A stretch of 64,000 nucleotides of DNA. Source: Nodosilinea sp. PGN35 (lineage in GTDB: Bacteria > Cyanobacteriota > Cyanobacteriia > Phormidesmidales > Phormidesmidaceae). Position 1 is the first letter of the stretch. Every line of letters begins with the position of its first letter. The position numbers and the translations under genes were made by a program. This document shows, piece after piece, positions 1 through 7,883 of this stretch. The stretch is from positions 1 through 64,000 of the forward strand of contig NZ_JAQKQJ010000017.1 in NCBI RefSeq assembly GCF_029109325.1. The letters run 5' to 3'. The notes beneath the pieces are model-generated. The model worked only from the letters and a program-made list of their open reading frames with translations, was not told the DNA's origin and made no database searches.

Positions 1-119
1 CAGAGCTGTTCGCCCAGGTGCGCTCGTTGGTCAACACCGCTCGTCGGCAAGGTATCTCTGCTTTCGAGGCCATTTCTCGCGCCCTTACCTCACAGCAGGC
101 TGATTGGCTACTGGGTTGA
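1..119 (+). pseudogene. 3' end of a probable transposase gene (cut by window edge)
   Basis: An open frame enters from the left edge (first full codon at 3) and stops at TGA 117-119. The 38 visible residues include LFAQVRSLVNTARRQG and end in QQADWLLG. This resembles the C-terminal tail of cyanobacterial transposases, perhaps IS66 type, where a short basic helix follows the catalytic domain; that match is from memory. No terminal inverted repeat is recognisable after the stop. It could instead be the end of an unrelated protein, and whether the full gene is intact cannot be seen. Confidence 0.35.
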
Positions 120-216
120 GCAATTACATCGTGGGTTAGGATGGAAAACGAGTTAAATTCAGAGTCAGTGCGCTGGGCCTTGCGCGCATTGGCCCCTAAA
201 GCCCCCGTCTGCCGCC

Positions 217-414
217 ATGAAAGATTTTTTTGACAACGTTTCCCGCTATCCCCGCTACTTTATTGCCTTTACCCTGGGAGTGTTTCTCAACGCCGCCCGG
301 CCCCTGGTGCCGCTGCTCCAGCGGCCCGCCACGGCGATCGCGCTGGTGGGTGCCGCAGTGGCCGGTTTTTTGTTTCTCACCTTTACTCTGCGGGCCATGC
401 TGGGCCTGGGTTAA
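217..414 (+). CDS. DUF751 (Ycf33-like) small membrane protein
   Basis: A 65-residue protein starting MKDFFDNVSRYPRYF, the characteristic opening of the DUF751/Ycf33 family found in cyanobacteria and some plastids. There are two hydrophobic segments, about residues 14-31 and 39-60, so it should sit in a membrane with very short loops. Its function is unknown. It lies 27 bases before rbfA on the same strand; this pairing is common in cyanobacteria as I recall and supports both calls. No strong Shine-Dalgarno is visible before the ATG. Confidence 0.85.
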   Translation: MKDFFDNVSRYPRYFIAFTLGVFLNAARPLVPLLQRPATAIALVGAAVAGFLFLTFTLRAMLGLG

Positions 415-441
415 CGACATCACCTTCAGGAGGACAGACCG

Positions 442-885
442 ATGCCCAACAGTCGTCGCGTAGAGCGGGTGGCTTCTCTGATCAAACGAGAAATCAGCCA
501 GATGGTGATGCTAGACATCAAAGATGACCGGGTGGGGGCTGGCATGGTGAGCGTTACTGACGTTGACGTGTCGGGTGACTTGCAGCACGCCAAGGTGTTT
601 GTCAGCATCTACGGCACCCCCGAGGCCAAGGCCGAAACCATGGAGGGCCTCAAGGCCGCCACGGGCTTTGTGCGCAGCGAACTGGGTCAGCGGCTGCGGC
701 TGCGGCGCACCCCCGAAATCATCTTTAAAGAAGACCTGGGTATGGAGCGCGGCACCAACGTGTTGAACCTAATCAACCAGCTCAGTCGAGAGCGGGCCGA
801 AAAGGGCATCCCCGACGATTTCGACGAAGACCTGGGGAGCGACAGCTCAGCGGTGGACGATGTTCCTGGCGGGGAGGAGGAATGA
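442..885 (+). CDS. rbfA: 30S ribosome-binding factor A
   Basis: RbfA binds the 30S subunit and assists late 16S rRNA maturation, notably at low temperature. The 147-residue product opens with the family motif (RRVERVASLIKREISQMV) and carries the KH-like fold region up to about residue 115, including VFVSIYGT and LRRTPEIIF. An acidic tail (about 120-147) follows and is longer than in Escherichia coli. The ATG is preceded by a good AGGAGG eight bases upstream. The stop TGA overlaps the next gene's ATG as ATGA, so translational coupling to the GH3 gene is likely. Confidence 0.95.
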   Translation: MPNSRRVERVASLIKREISQMVMLDIKDDRVGAGMVSVTDVDVSGDLQHAKVFVSIYGTPEAKAETMEGLKAATGFVRSELGQRLRLRRTPEIIFKEDLGMERGTNVLNLINQLSRERAEKGIPDDFDEDLGSDSSAVDDVPGGEEE

Positions 886-2561
886 GCGGGGTCATGGCCA
901 GCTCTCGGCTGCCTACCCTCGATCGCCTATCGCTCGCGGAACAGGTCGCCCAAATGGTGGTGGTGCGGACCTCAGGCCACCTGTTTGATCACGAAATTCG
1001 CTACCCCGCCTGGGAGGCCGACTGCGCCACCCTCAGCCGCTACGTCGAAGCATTAGGCGTGGGCGGGGTGATTTTGCTGGGGGGCAGCGCCGCCGAGGTG
1101 GGGCTCAAAACCCAGGCCCTCCAGAGCCAGGCCCGCATTCCCCTGCTGATTGCCGCCGATGTGGAAGAGGGGGTGGGACAGCGGTTCAGCGGGGCCACCT
1201 GGTTTCCGCCGCCCATGGCCCTTTCTGCCGTGGCCGATCGCGACCCCGCCGCCGCCCTGGCCTACGCCGAGGCCTTTGGGGCCGCCACCGCCGCCGAGGC
1301 TCTGGCGATTGGCCTCAACTGGGTGCTGGCTCCGGTGGTTGACGTCAACAACAACCCCGATAACCCGGTGATTAACGTGCGGGCCTTTGGCGATGGGCGA
1401 GAGCGAGTCAGCGCCCTGACCCAGGCCTTTATTCGCGGCGTGCAGAGTCAGCCGGTGCTCACCGCCGCCAAGCACTTCCCAGGCCACGGCGACACCGCCA
1501 CCGACTCCCACCTCGCTCTGCCGGTGCTGCCCCACGGCCTCGATCGCCTCCACGAGCTAGAGCTGGCCCCGTTTCGAGCGGCGGTCGCCGCCGGGGTAGA
1601 CAGCATCATGACGGCCCATCTCAAAATCCCGGCGCTGGATGCTCGCCTGCCCGCCACCCTCTCGTCCGCCACCCTCACCGGGCTGCTGCGCCAGGAGATG
1701 GGCTTTGACGGGCTGATTGTGACTGACGCGCTGATTATGGGGGCGATCGCCAACGCCTACGGCCCCTACGAGGCGGCGGTGCTGGCGGTAGAAGCCGGGG
1801 CCGACGTGCTGCTCATGCCGGGTGACCCCGAAGGGGCGATCGCCGCAGTAGTCGAAGCCGTCCACCTGGGGCGCATCGACCCCGCCCGGATTGCGGCCAG
1901 TGTAGAGCGCCTCTGGCGGGCCAAGCAAAAGGCGGCCCCGGCCCTGCTGCCCGACGGCGCTGGCCACGCCTGGGAGCACCTGCCGCCGCCCCCGGTAAAC
2001 CTGACCGCCGTGGCCCAGCCCGCCACCCGCCGGCTCGCCGCTAATATTCTCACCGCCTCGATGACGGTGCAGGGCCAGATTGCCCCCAGCACCGCCGCCG
2101 CCCCCGGCCACAACCTGGTGATTGTTGACGATGCGATCGACTGCCGCTTTTTAGAGCGTACGGCGGCGGCCCTCACCTGGCCCCAGCGCCACCACTACCA
2201 GCTCAAGCTGATCGACACCCAGGGTTGTGAGCAGCGGCCCCAGAGCGAGGGAGAAGCCTCAGCCGAGCCGAGCTTGCGACCCAGCCTGGTGCAGATTTTT
2301 GTGCGGGGCAACCCCTTTCGCGCCTCCGCCAAACTTCTACAGCTGGCGGCCAGCTGGCTAGAAGCCCTGCAATCGGCCCAGCTGCTGCGCGGCATCGTCA
2401 TCTACGGCAGCCCCTACGCCCTAGAGCAGCTGAGCCCCTACCTCGATCGGGTGCCCCACGGGTTCACCTACGGGCAGATGCCTTTGGCCCAGAGCCTGAT
2501 TTTGCCTGCCCTGCTGCCAGAACCGTTGGCAATGTCGGTGGGTCGGGAGTTTACCGATTAG
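882..2561 (+). CDS. Glycoside hydrolase family 3, NagZ-like beta-N-acetylhexosaminidase
   Basis: A 559-residue GH3 enzyme, probably removing GlcNAc from peptidoglycan fragments in wall recycling. The signature KHFPGHGDTATDSH lies at about 197-210, with the NagZ Asp-His catalytic dyad (D-S-H). The nucleophile Asp is in VTDALIMG at about 282, and the substrate loop AADVEEGVGQRF is near 91-102. Residues beyond about 345 form a second domain, as in the two-domain Bacillus type NagZ rather than the short E. coli enzyme. No signal peptide is evident. The ATG overlaps the rbfA stop by four bases; an alternative ATG at 894 would lose only four residues. Confidence 0.85.
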   Translation: MSGVMASSRLPTLDRLSLAEQVAQMVVVRTSGHLFDHEIRYPAWEADCATLSRYVEALGVGGVILLGGSAAEVGLKTQALQSQARIPLLIAADVEEGVGQRFSGATWFPPPMALSAVADRDPAAALAYAEAFGAATAAEALAIGLNWVLAPVVDVNNNPDNPVINVRAFGDGRERVSALTQAFIRGVQSQPVLTAAKHFPGHGDTATDSHLALPVLPHGLDRLHELELAPFRAAVAAGVDSIMTAHLKIPALDARLPATLSSATLTGLLRQEMGFDGLIVTDALIMGAIANAYGPYEAAVLAVEAGADVLLMPGDPEGAIAAVVEAVHLGRIDPARIAASVERLWRAKQKAAPALLPDGAGHAWEHLPPPPVNLTAVAQPATRRLAANILTASMTVQGQIAPSTAAAPGHNLVIVDDAIDCRFLERTAAALTWPQRHHYQLKLIDTQGCEQRPQSEGEASAEPSLRPSLVQIFVRGNPFRASAKLLQLAASWLEALQSAQLLRGIVIYGSPYALEQLSPYLDRVPHGFTYGQMPLAQSLILPALLPEPLAMSVGREFTD

Positions 2562-2621
2562 CACGCTCAGCCCCTGGCGGTATGTCAGCCCACTATTTCA
2601 GGTGTCAGGTATCTCGGCAGG

Positions 2622-2843
2622 TACAGCCATAGTCTCGCTGGTTAGGACATCCACAATCTTCTAGAACTTTTGAACGTGCGAACGTTTGAGTGTTTGAGTG
2701 TTTATAGCCGTAGTCACATCAGTTAGGACGTCAAGTAACCTTGAAAACGTTCAAACGTTTGAACGTTCATAGGGAAGCTGTCTCAACCAACCTGGCCATA
2801 GCTATATCGGAAAAATGTCTCAACCGGGCTGGCCACAGCTGTA
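2622..2843. repeat. MITE-like palindromic element interrupted by a second copy
   Basis: The outer element starts TACAGCCATAGTC...GGTTAGGACA (2622-2650) and ends TGTCTCAACC...CACAGCTGTA (2816-2843); the two ends are imperfect inverted repeats. A complete second copy (2703-2806) sits inside it, flanked by TA on both sides. Removing that copy leaves an element of about 118 bp. The whole 417-base gap between the GH3 gene and the next gene is largely this structure; I see no gene in it. The TA flanks suggest mobilisation by an IS630/Tc1-type transposase, which is inference. Confidence 0.75.
2703..2806. repeat. Inner copy of the ~100-bp TA-flanked palindromic element
   Basis: This 104-bp copy has ends TATAGCCGTAGTCAC and (inverted) TATAGCTATGGCCAGG. 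The subterminal boxes are GTTAGGAC and GTCTCAACC, and the central palindrome is AACGTTCAAACGTTTGAACG (about 2746-2766). It resembles the copies at 5120-5223, 7779-7882 and 46613-46712. It interrupts the outer copy at a TA dinucleotide. Confidence 0.8.
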
Positions 2844-2978
2844 CTGCCGCCATGCATCAGCAAACGTAACGGTTAATGTCGAATCTTTATACTTTTATTG
2901 CCCTGTATTGAGCAAGCTCGGGCCATTACACGATGCTGGATGGGTTGCTTGCGATCCCTGCGTTCCGTCAGTAGAGCC

Positions 2979-3425
2979 ATGTTCTCTGAGCTATCCCTGG
3001 CCCCCCGCTACCGCCTCGATGACGAGTCTCCCTGGCTCAAGGGCATAGACCCGCTGCGCCGCTACTGGATCTGCGTCAACGGCGACCCGCGATCGCTGCG
3101 GGTGCTGCCGGGGCTGGCCGCCCAGAGCGAGGCGGCCTTTCAGCAAGCCATGCACGGCTTTAGCAGCCTGGCCATTGGCCAAGAACTCACCCTGCCCGCC
3201 GGTATGGGCGACCGCCTGACGATTTACTGCGTGGCCCAAAACTGCTATGCGATCGCCGACGGCTCGACTGGGGCGGAGGTCTGGCACCTGTTTGACGGCG
3301 AATCGCTAGAATCGCTGCTGCTGACCGCTCATCCCGATTGGCAGTGTGCCCCTGAGCACTTGAACCTGGGGCGCATGCTGCTAACTGCCGCCTTTAGGCA
3401 GCCCTGGCAGCCTAAAGCCGCCTAG
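2979..3425 (+). CDS. Conserved hypothetical protein, 148 aa
   Basis: A soluble 148-residue protein of no recognised family, probably restricted to cyanobacteria. I chose the ATG at 2979 (MFSELSLAPRYRL). The frame extends upstream to 2898, but that part is poor in character and reaches toward the repeat region. The sequence is mixed alpha/beta with no membrane segment, signal peptide or cysteine pair typical of metal binding. Neighbours give no functional hint: it stands alone between repeat elements and a convergent gene. Confidence 0.6.
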   Translation: MFSELSLAPRYRLDDESPWLKGIDPLRRYWICVNGDPRSLRVLPGLAAQSEAAFQQAMHGFSSLAIGQELTLPAGMGDRLTIYCVAQNCYAIADGSTGAEVWHLFDGESLESLLLTAHPDWQCAPEHLNLGRMLLTAAFRQPWQPKAA

Positions 3426-3459
3426 GGCCAGCCCCTGCCGTGCCTTTAGAACGCGGTGG

Positions 3460-3873
3460 CTAGCCGCGATCGAGCTGCACCAGCTCTTGCAGCGACGCCA
3501 TCAGCTTAATTTCAGCCGATTGAATGGTATCCGCCGCCGTGAGTGCAAAGGTCCACCGCACGCTGACGCTGAACAGCAGGGTCGTCACATGCCCCTTAAC
3601 CACCACGCGGCGGGTGCCGTCGGGATTCATGGCAGTCTCGACCTCGCCCGGCGTGGCGCGCATAGACACGGCCTCGGCTTGCAGGTAGGTGTAGATGGCC
3701 TCGGTTCCCTCAATGGGCTCCTCGAAGGGAGCTAGCAGCACCCCGTCGGCCTCAAACAGGGACGCCACGGCGCGGTAGTCTTCGGCGTTGAAGCCCGCGA
3801 AATAGCCGTCAATGGCAGCGGACACCGTCCTCAGGTTTAGGGGTGCTTCAGCAGTGCGAGTTGCCATAGTCAT
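3460..3873 (-). CDS. NTF2-like protein resembling the OCP C-terminal domain
   Basis: A 137-residue single-domain protein of the NTF2/SnoaL fold. The stretch LFEADGVLLAPFEEPIEG and the ending IKLMASLQELVQL closely recall the C-terminal domain of orange carotenoid protein, as found in the free-standing CTD homologues that bind or shuttle ketocarotenoids. The Trp in VRWTFAL is in a plausible carotenoid-contact place, but no cysteine is present. That makes it unlike the disulfide-forming CTDH group. Carotenoid binding is inference; it may be a plain ketosteroid-isomerase-like protein. GGAG lies seven bases before Met3 (3867), which is probably the true start. Confidence 0.6.
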   Translation of the reverse strand: MTMATRTAEAPLNLRTVSAAIDGYFAGFNAEDYRAVASLFEADGVLLAPFEEPIEGTEAIYTYLQAEAVSMRATPGEVETAMNPDGTRRVVVKGHVTTLLFSVSVRWTFALTAADTIQSAEIKLMASLQELVQLDRG

Positions 3874-4050
3874 TCTCCAGCAATGAATGGTTTTACGATA
3901 CGGCGGCTAAACCGGGTAGAGCGTCTACCCCTTGACAGAGCAAATAAAAATTGAGTTCCCCAGGGGCGCGGAGCGATCGCCCGCAAACGGACGTTCTGGG
4001 CGAAAATAGGGGAGCGAATTCGCCCTGTCCCTTTTTCTCGGAGCTAAGCC

Positions 4051-5121
4051 GTGACCCAAGCCATGACCGCTGCCCCCGTTCAAGATTGGTCAGCCTTCCT
4101 GCAGCGCCTCATTCTGGGAGAATCCCTCAGCCAGGAGCAGGCCGAGACCCTGATGCGGGGCTGGCTCAGCGAAGCGATTCCCGAGGTGGTGTCGGGCGGG
4201 CTGCTGGCGGTGCTCCAGGCCAAGGGCGTTTCCGCCGCTGAGCTGGCGGGCATGGCGCGGGTGCTCCAGGGGCAATCCCTCGGCGGCGACGGCAAAATTC
4301 ACCACCCCACCCCCTGTATCGACACCTGCGGCACCGGGGGCGATGGGGCCCACACCTTTAATATTTCTACCTGTGTGGCGTTTGTGGCGGCGGCGGCAGG
4401 GGTGCGGGTGGCCAAGCACGGCAACCGTTCGGCCTCCAGCAAGGTGGGTTCTGCCGATGTGCTCGAAGCCCTGGGGGTCAACCTGGAGGCCGACCCCGAG
4501 CGGGTCAAGGCGGCGCTGGATGAGGTGGGCGTCACCTTTCTGTTTGCCCGAGGCTGGCACCCGGCGATGAAGGCGGTGGCCCCCCTGCGCAGCACCCTCA
4601 AGGTGCGCACGGTGTTTAACCTGCTGGGGCCGCTGGTCAACCCGCTCCAGCCCACCGGCCAGGTGATTGGCGTCTACGACGCAGCGGTGGTGCCCGCCAT
4701 GGCCGAGGCCCTCAACCAGCTGGGCATTCCCCAGGCGATCGTGCTGCACGGGCGCGAGCGATTAGATGAAGCGGGCCTGGGCGACAAGACTGATATCTCA
4801 GTGGTCGAAAAGGGCCAGGTGACCAGCGCCGTACTCGATCCCCAGGCCTTTGGCCTCGCCGCTGCCCCCCTCAGCGCCCTGCGCGGCGGCGAGGTGGCAG
4901 AAAACGTGGCGATTATGACAGCAATTCTTCAGGGCAAAGGCACCCAGGCCCAGCGCGATGTGGTGGCCCTCAACGCGGCCCTGGCGCTAAAAGTGGGCGA
5001 AAAGGCAAACGGCGAGTCTTTAGAAGACTCGATTGTCGAGGGCATTAGCCTGGCCCAAGACATTCTCGCCAGCGGGGCCGCCTGGGAAAAGCTGCAAGCC
5101 CTGGTGACGTTCCTTGCATAA
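4051..5121 (+). CDS. trpD: Anthranilate phosphoribosyltransferase
   Basis: TrpD transfers the phosphoribosyl group of PRPP to anthranilate, the second committed step of tryptophan synthesis. The 356-residue product carries the PRPP loop CGTGGDG (93-99), the following N-I-S-T segment, and KHGNRSASSKVGSADVLEALG (from 122). It is of normal length. The start is GTG at 4051 with GGAG seven bases upstream; an ATG at 4063 is the alternative. A 7-bp stem (GGGCGAA 3998-4004 with 4019-4025) precedes the gene and may affect its expression. The stop codon lies at the edge of a palindromic repeat. It is not in a trp operon here. Confidence 0.95.
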   Translation: MTQAMTAAPVQDWSAFLQRLILGESLSQEQAETLMRGWLSEAIPEVVSGGLLAVLQAKGVSAAELAGMARVLQGQSLGGDGKIHHPTPCIDTCGTGGDGAHTFNISTCVAFVAAAAGVRVAKHGNRSASSKVGSADVLEALGVNLEADPERVKAALDEVGVTFLFARGWHPAMKAVAPLRSTLKVRTVFNLLGPLVNPLQPTGQVIGVYDAAVVPAMAEALNQLGIPQAIVLHGRERLDEAGLGDKTDISVVEKGQVTSAVLDPQAFGLAAAPLSALRGGEVAENVAIMTAILQGKGTQAQRDVVALNAALALKVGEKANGESLEDSIVEGISLAQDILASGAAWEKLQALVTFLA

Positions 5122-5223
5122 CAGCTATGGCCAGTCCGGTTGAGACAGCTTCCCCATAAACGTTCAAACGTTTGAACGTTTATGGGGTTATTTGATGTCT
5201 TAACTGACGTGACTACGGCTACA
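5120..5223. repeat. MITE-like element touching the trpD stop codon
   Basis: This copy runs from AACAGCTATGGCCAGTCCGG to GACTACGGCTACA, with boxes GGTTGAGACA and GTCTTAACTG. Its centre, 5152-5187, is a perfect 36-base palindrome without a loop, built on AAACGTTCAAACGTTTGAAC. In RNA it would form a long hairpin directly after trpD, so it may act as the trpD transcript end and as the 3' end for the convergent zinc-ribbon gene. Confidence 0.8.
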
Positions 5224-5225
5224 CC

Positions 5226-5423
5226 TCAGCCGTCAGGGAATTGCCAGCAGGGGATGTGCTCGACCCGGCGGCTGCCGCAGGCGCAGACGAGGTTTTCGTC
5301 GTCGGAGGCCATCCAGGTTTCGTCGCAGTCGCGGCAGTGGCAGAGGATGTTGTTGAGGTTGGCCTGGGCCAGGCCAAAGCGCCAGCGCTCTAGCTCGTCG
5401 GGGGTGAAGTGGGAGTCGGACAT
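5226..5423 (-). CDS. Small cysteine-rich (zinc-ribbon-like) protein
   Basis: A 65-residue protein with cysteines at 28, 30, 33, 47, 49 and 59 (CHCRDC, CACG), suggesting one zinc ribbon. It opens MSDSHFTPDELERWR and has no membrane segment. I believe homologues are conserved and unnamed in cyanobacteria; no function is assigned. It lies downstream of the rhomboid gene on the same strand. About 68 bases separate them, containing an ATTTTGGATTTTGGATT-type dispersed repeat at 5421-5450, so co-transcription with rhomboid and nnr is possible. Confidence 0.65.
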   Translation of the reverse strand: MSDSHFTPDELERWRFGLAQANLNNILCHCRDCDETWMASDDENLVCACGSRRVEHIPCWQFPDG

Positions 5424-5491
5424 TTTGGATTTTGGATTGGCGATTTTGGAGCAGTAGGGGCGCAGGGCTGTGCCCTAAGAGGCACTGGCAG

Positions 5492-6121
5492 CTAAAAGCC
5501 TGAGTTGTACCGTACCCATTCCAGCATGATGTCGAGCTTGCGGGCGACGATCGCCCCCGCCAAAAATCCCACACCGTGGCCCACCCACGACTTGCCCCGC
5601 TGGAGGGGCAGCAGGCCCCACAGAGCGCTGCCGTAGAGCAGACCCACCACCACGGCGGCGGCGATCGCCCCTGGGCTGCGCTCAAAATAGCCCCGCAGCA
5701 AAATATAGCCCAGGTAGCCAAACACCACGCCGCTGGCCCCCAGGTGGCGGGTGCCGGGGCGGCCCAAGAGCCAGATGCCCACGCCGCTAACCAGCCAGCA
5801 AAACACCGTCACCAGCCCCAGCACCTCGAGCCCCTGAAGCAAAATAATCGTGCCCAGAATCGCCAGGGGGCCAGAGTTGGCGGCCAGGTGGCCAAAGCCG
5901 CCGTGGAGTAGGGGGGCCACTGCAATGCCCGGCAGCCCCTCCAGACTGCGGGGGGCAATGCTGAGCTGGTTGAGCACCCGCCGCCCGGTGATAAAATCCA
6001 CCACCGCCAGCGCCCACATCAGCGCCAGCAGGTAGGCCAGCAGCGAAATTCCCTGGCGAAAGCCGTCGGGTAAGACAATTTGGTCGAAGGAGAACAAGGC
6101 GATCGCAGCCCGCAACAACAC
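5492..6121 (-). CDS. Rhomboid-family intramembrane serine protease
   Basis: A 209-residue polytopic membrane protein that should cleave membrane-spanning substrates within the bilayer. The rhomboid hallmarks are present: HGGFGHLAAN at 73-82 (TM2), GASG with the catalytic Ser130, and the catalytic His182 in WVGHGVGFLAG. About six hydrophobic helices are visible and there is no extra domain. Translation appears to start at GTG (6121), seven bases after the end of the nnr gene, implying an operon with it. The substrate is unknown. Confidence 0.9.
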   Translation of the reverse strand: MLLRAAIALFSFDQIVLPDGFRQGISLLAYLLALMWALAVVDFITGRRVLNQLSIAPRSLEGLPGIAVAPLLHGGFGHLAANSGPLAILGTIILLQGLEVLGLVTVFCWLVSGVGIWLLGRPGTRHLGASGVVFGYLGYILLRGYFERSPGAIAAAVVVGLLYGSALWGLLPLQRGKSWVGHGVGFLAGAIVARKLDIMLEWVRYNSGF

Positions 6122-6128
6122 ACGCCCC

Positions 6129-7697
6129 TCAGGCTAGCACCTGGGCCAGCACCGGGTTCAAGTATTGGGCCAGCTGGGTACCATCGACCCCTAGCTCGGT
6201 GCGATCGCGGGCGGCGGCGCGAGCCCCCTGGCCGTGCCACCAGGCCCCCACCAGCGCCGCATCCAGGGCTGCATCTGAAAGATTGTCGGGTTCTGAAGCC
6301 CCATCTGCGGCTGAGGTCTGGGCCAGCAGACCGCCAATTAGGCCGGTCAACACATCGCCGCTGCCCCCTCGCGCCAGGGCCGGGGTGCTTTCGGGCACGT
6401 ACCAAAGGGTGCCATCGGGGTGGGCGATCGCCGTGCAGGCCCCCTTTAGCAGCACCACCGCCCCACTCTGGGCCGCTGCCGCCTGCGCCGCCGCGCCACC
6501 GTCTTGAGCCTTCTCCAGCAGGTCAGGAAACAGCCGCTTAAACTCGCCCCGGTGGGGGGTTAGCACCGTAGGAGCCTGCCGCTGGGTTAGGGTTTTAATC
6601 ACACCTAAATCCGCTAAGACATTGAGGCCATCGGCATCGAGCAAAAGAGGCGTCGCACTCTGCAAGACCGCCTGCACAGCTCCCTCGGCATAGCGGCTGA
6701 GCCCCGGCCCGCAGGCGATCGCGCTGTAGCGGCTCAGATCTAGGCTGTCGGGCAGCTGAGCGATCGCGCCATCCTCGGTTTCGGGGCAGCCCACCACCAG
6801 CGCCTCAGGGATGTGAGCCACCACCATCAGCCGCAGCGACTCGGGCACCGCCAGGGTGAGCATGCCCACCCCGCTGGCCCTGGCCCCCAGCGCCGTCAGC
6901 AACGCCGCCCCGGCGTAGGGCCGCGACCCCGCCACCAGCAGCAGATGCCCCACCCGGTACTTGTGGGTACTGGCCGGGCGCGGTAAGGGCAATCGCTGGC
7001 GGATGGTTGCTAGGGTTGCCCGCCGTTCCGAGGGGACATTCTCTAATACTGCCTCTGTGGCATGAGGGGGAATATCAAAGCCGATCAAATGGGGTTGTCC
7101 GACGTAGGCCAGGGCTTCCTCCTGGCAAAAGGCCCGCTTCCACAGGCCCAGGCAGAGGGTGTGGGTGGCCCGCACCGCCGTACCCAGCGCCTGGCCGGTG
7201 TCGGTGTGCAGGCCCGAGGGCAGGTCAATGCTGACCACCGGGCCACCGGCCCCGTTGATCGCCGCCACCGCATCGGCCATGGCCCCCGCGATCGGGCGCT
7301 CTAGGCCAAAACCAAACAGTCCATCGATCAGCACATCCCAGGGGGCCAGCTCCGCCGCTGTCTTAACTACCGAAATGCCCAAATACTCGGCAAACCGCAG
7401 GTGGTCAGCGGTCAGCGGCTTCAGGCGGCTGGCAGGGCTGCACACCTGCACCCGGTAGCCCTGGGCCACCAGTTCGCGTGCCACCACCAGCGCGTCGCCG
7501 CCGTTGTGCCCCGGCCCCGCCACCGCAGCAATCCGGGGATAGCGATCCCGTGGAAACCGCTCGATCACCCAGGCGGCAATGCGGCCCGCCACCTTTTCCA
7601 TCAGGGCCGCCACGGGCATACCGGCCTCAAATAGACCGCCTTCAATGGCCCGCATTTGCTCGGCAGTGACGACGCGATCGAGAGAATCATGGCTCAT
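6129..7697 (-). CDS. nnr: Bifunctional NAD(P)H-hydrate epimerase/dehydratase
   Basis: This enzyme repairs hydrated NADH/NADPH. The N-terminal epimerase domain (YjeF_N, about 1-215) contains AGPGHNGGDALVVAREL at about 60-76. The C-terminal ADP/ATP-dependent dehydratase (ribokinase-like, about 230-515) contains TPHRGEFKRLFP and the catalytic GSGDVLTGLIGGLLAQ starting near 445. The 522-residue length fits the fused bacterial form. The frame extends upstream to a TTG at 7712, but ATG 7697 (MSHDSLDRV) is the better start. It is followed closely by the rhomboid gene. Confidence 0.92.
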   Translation of the reverse strand: MSHDSLDRVVTAEQMRAIEGGLFEAGMPVAALMEKVAGRIAAWVIERFPRDRYPRIAAVAGPGHNGGDALVVARELVAQGYRVQVCSPASRLKPLTADHLRFAEYLGISVVKTAAELAPWDVLIDGLFGFGLERPIAGAMADAVAAINGAGGPVVSIDLPSGLHTDTGQALGTAVRATHTLCLGLWKRAFCQEEALAYVGQPHLIGFDIPPHATEAVLENVPSERRATLATIRQRLPLPRPASTHKYRVGHLLLVAGSRPYAGAALLTALGARASGVGMLTLAVPESLRLMVVAHIPEALVVGCPETEDGAIAQLPDSLDLSRYSAIACGPGLSRYAEGAVQAVLQSATPLLLDADGLNVLADLGVIKTLTQRQAPTVLTPHRGEFKRLFPDLLEKAQDGGAAAQAAAAQSGAVVLLKGACTAIAHPDGTLWYVPESTPALARGGSGDVLTGLIGGLLAQTSAADGASEPDNLSDAALDAALVGAWWHGQGARAAARDRTELGVDGTQLAQYLNPVLAQVLA

Positions 7698-7778
7698 GAA
7701 CCGACCCAACAAACAATAGGCGATGGAGCCTCAGCCTGGCCCATCGCCTATTGATCCTATGACTTTAGGCCCGAGTGG

Positions 7779-7882
7779 TATAGCCACAGTCACACTGGTT
7801 AGGACACTCAGAGCCCTCTAAAACGTTCAAACGCTTGAACGTTCATTGGGAAAATGTCTCAACCGGACTGGCTATGGCTATC
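7779..7882. repeat. MITE-like palindromic element
   Basis: This 104-bp copy has left end TATAGCCACAGTCACACTGG and right end GGACTGGCTATGGCTAT, with boxes GTTAGGACA and TGTCTCAACC. The central palindrome is AACGTTCAAACGCTTGAACGTT with one mismatch. It fills the gap between the stop of the SPOR-like gene (7884) and the start of nnr and could serve as a terminator for the former. Confidence 0.8.
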
Positions 7883-7883
7883 T

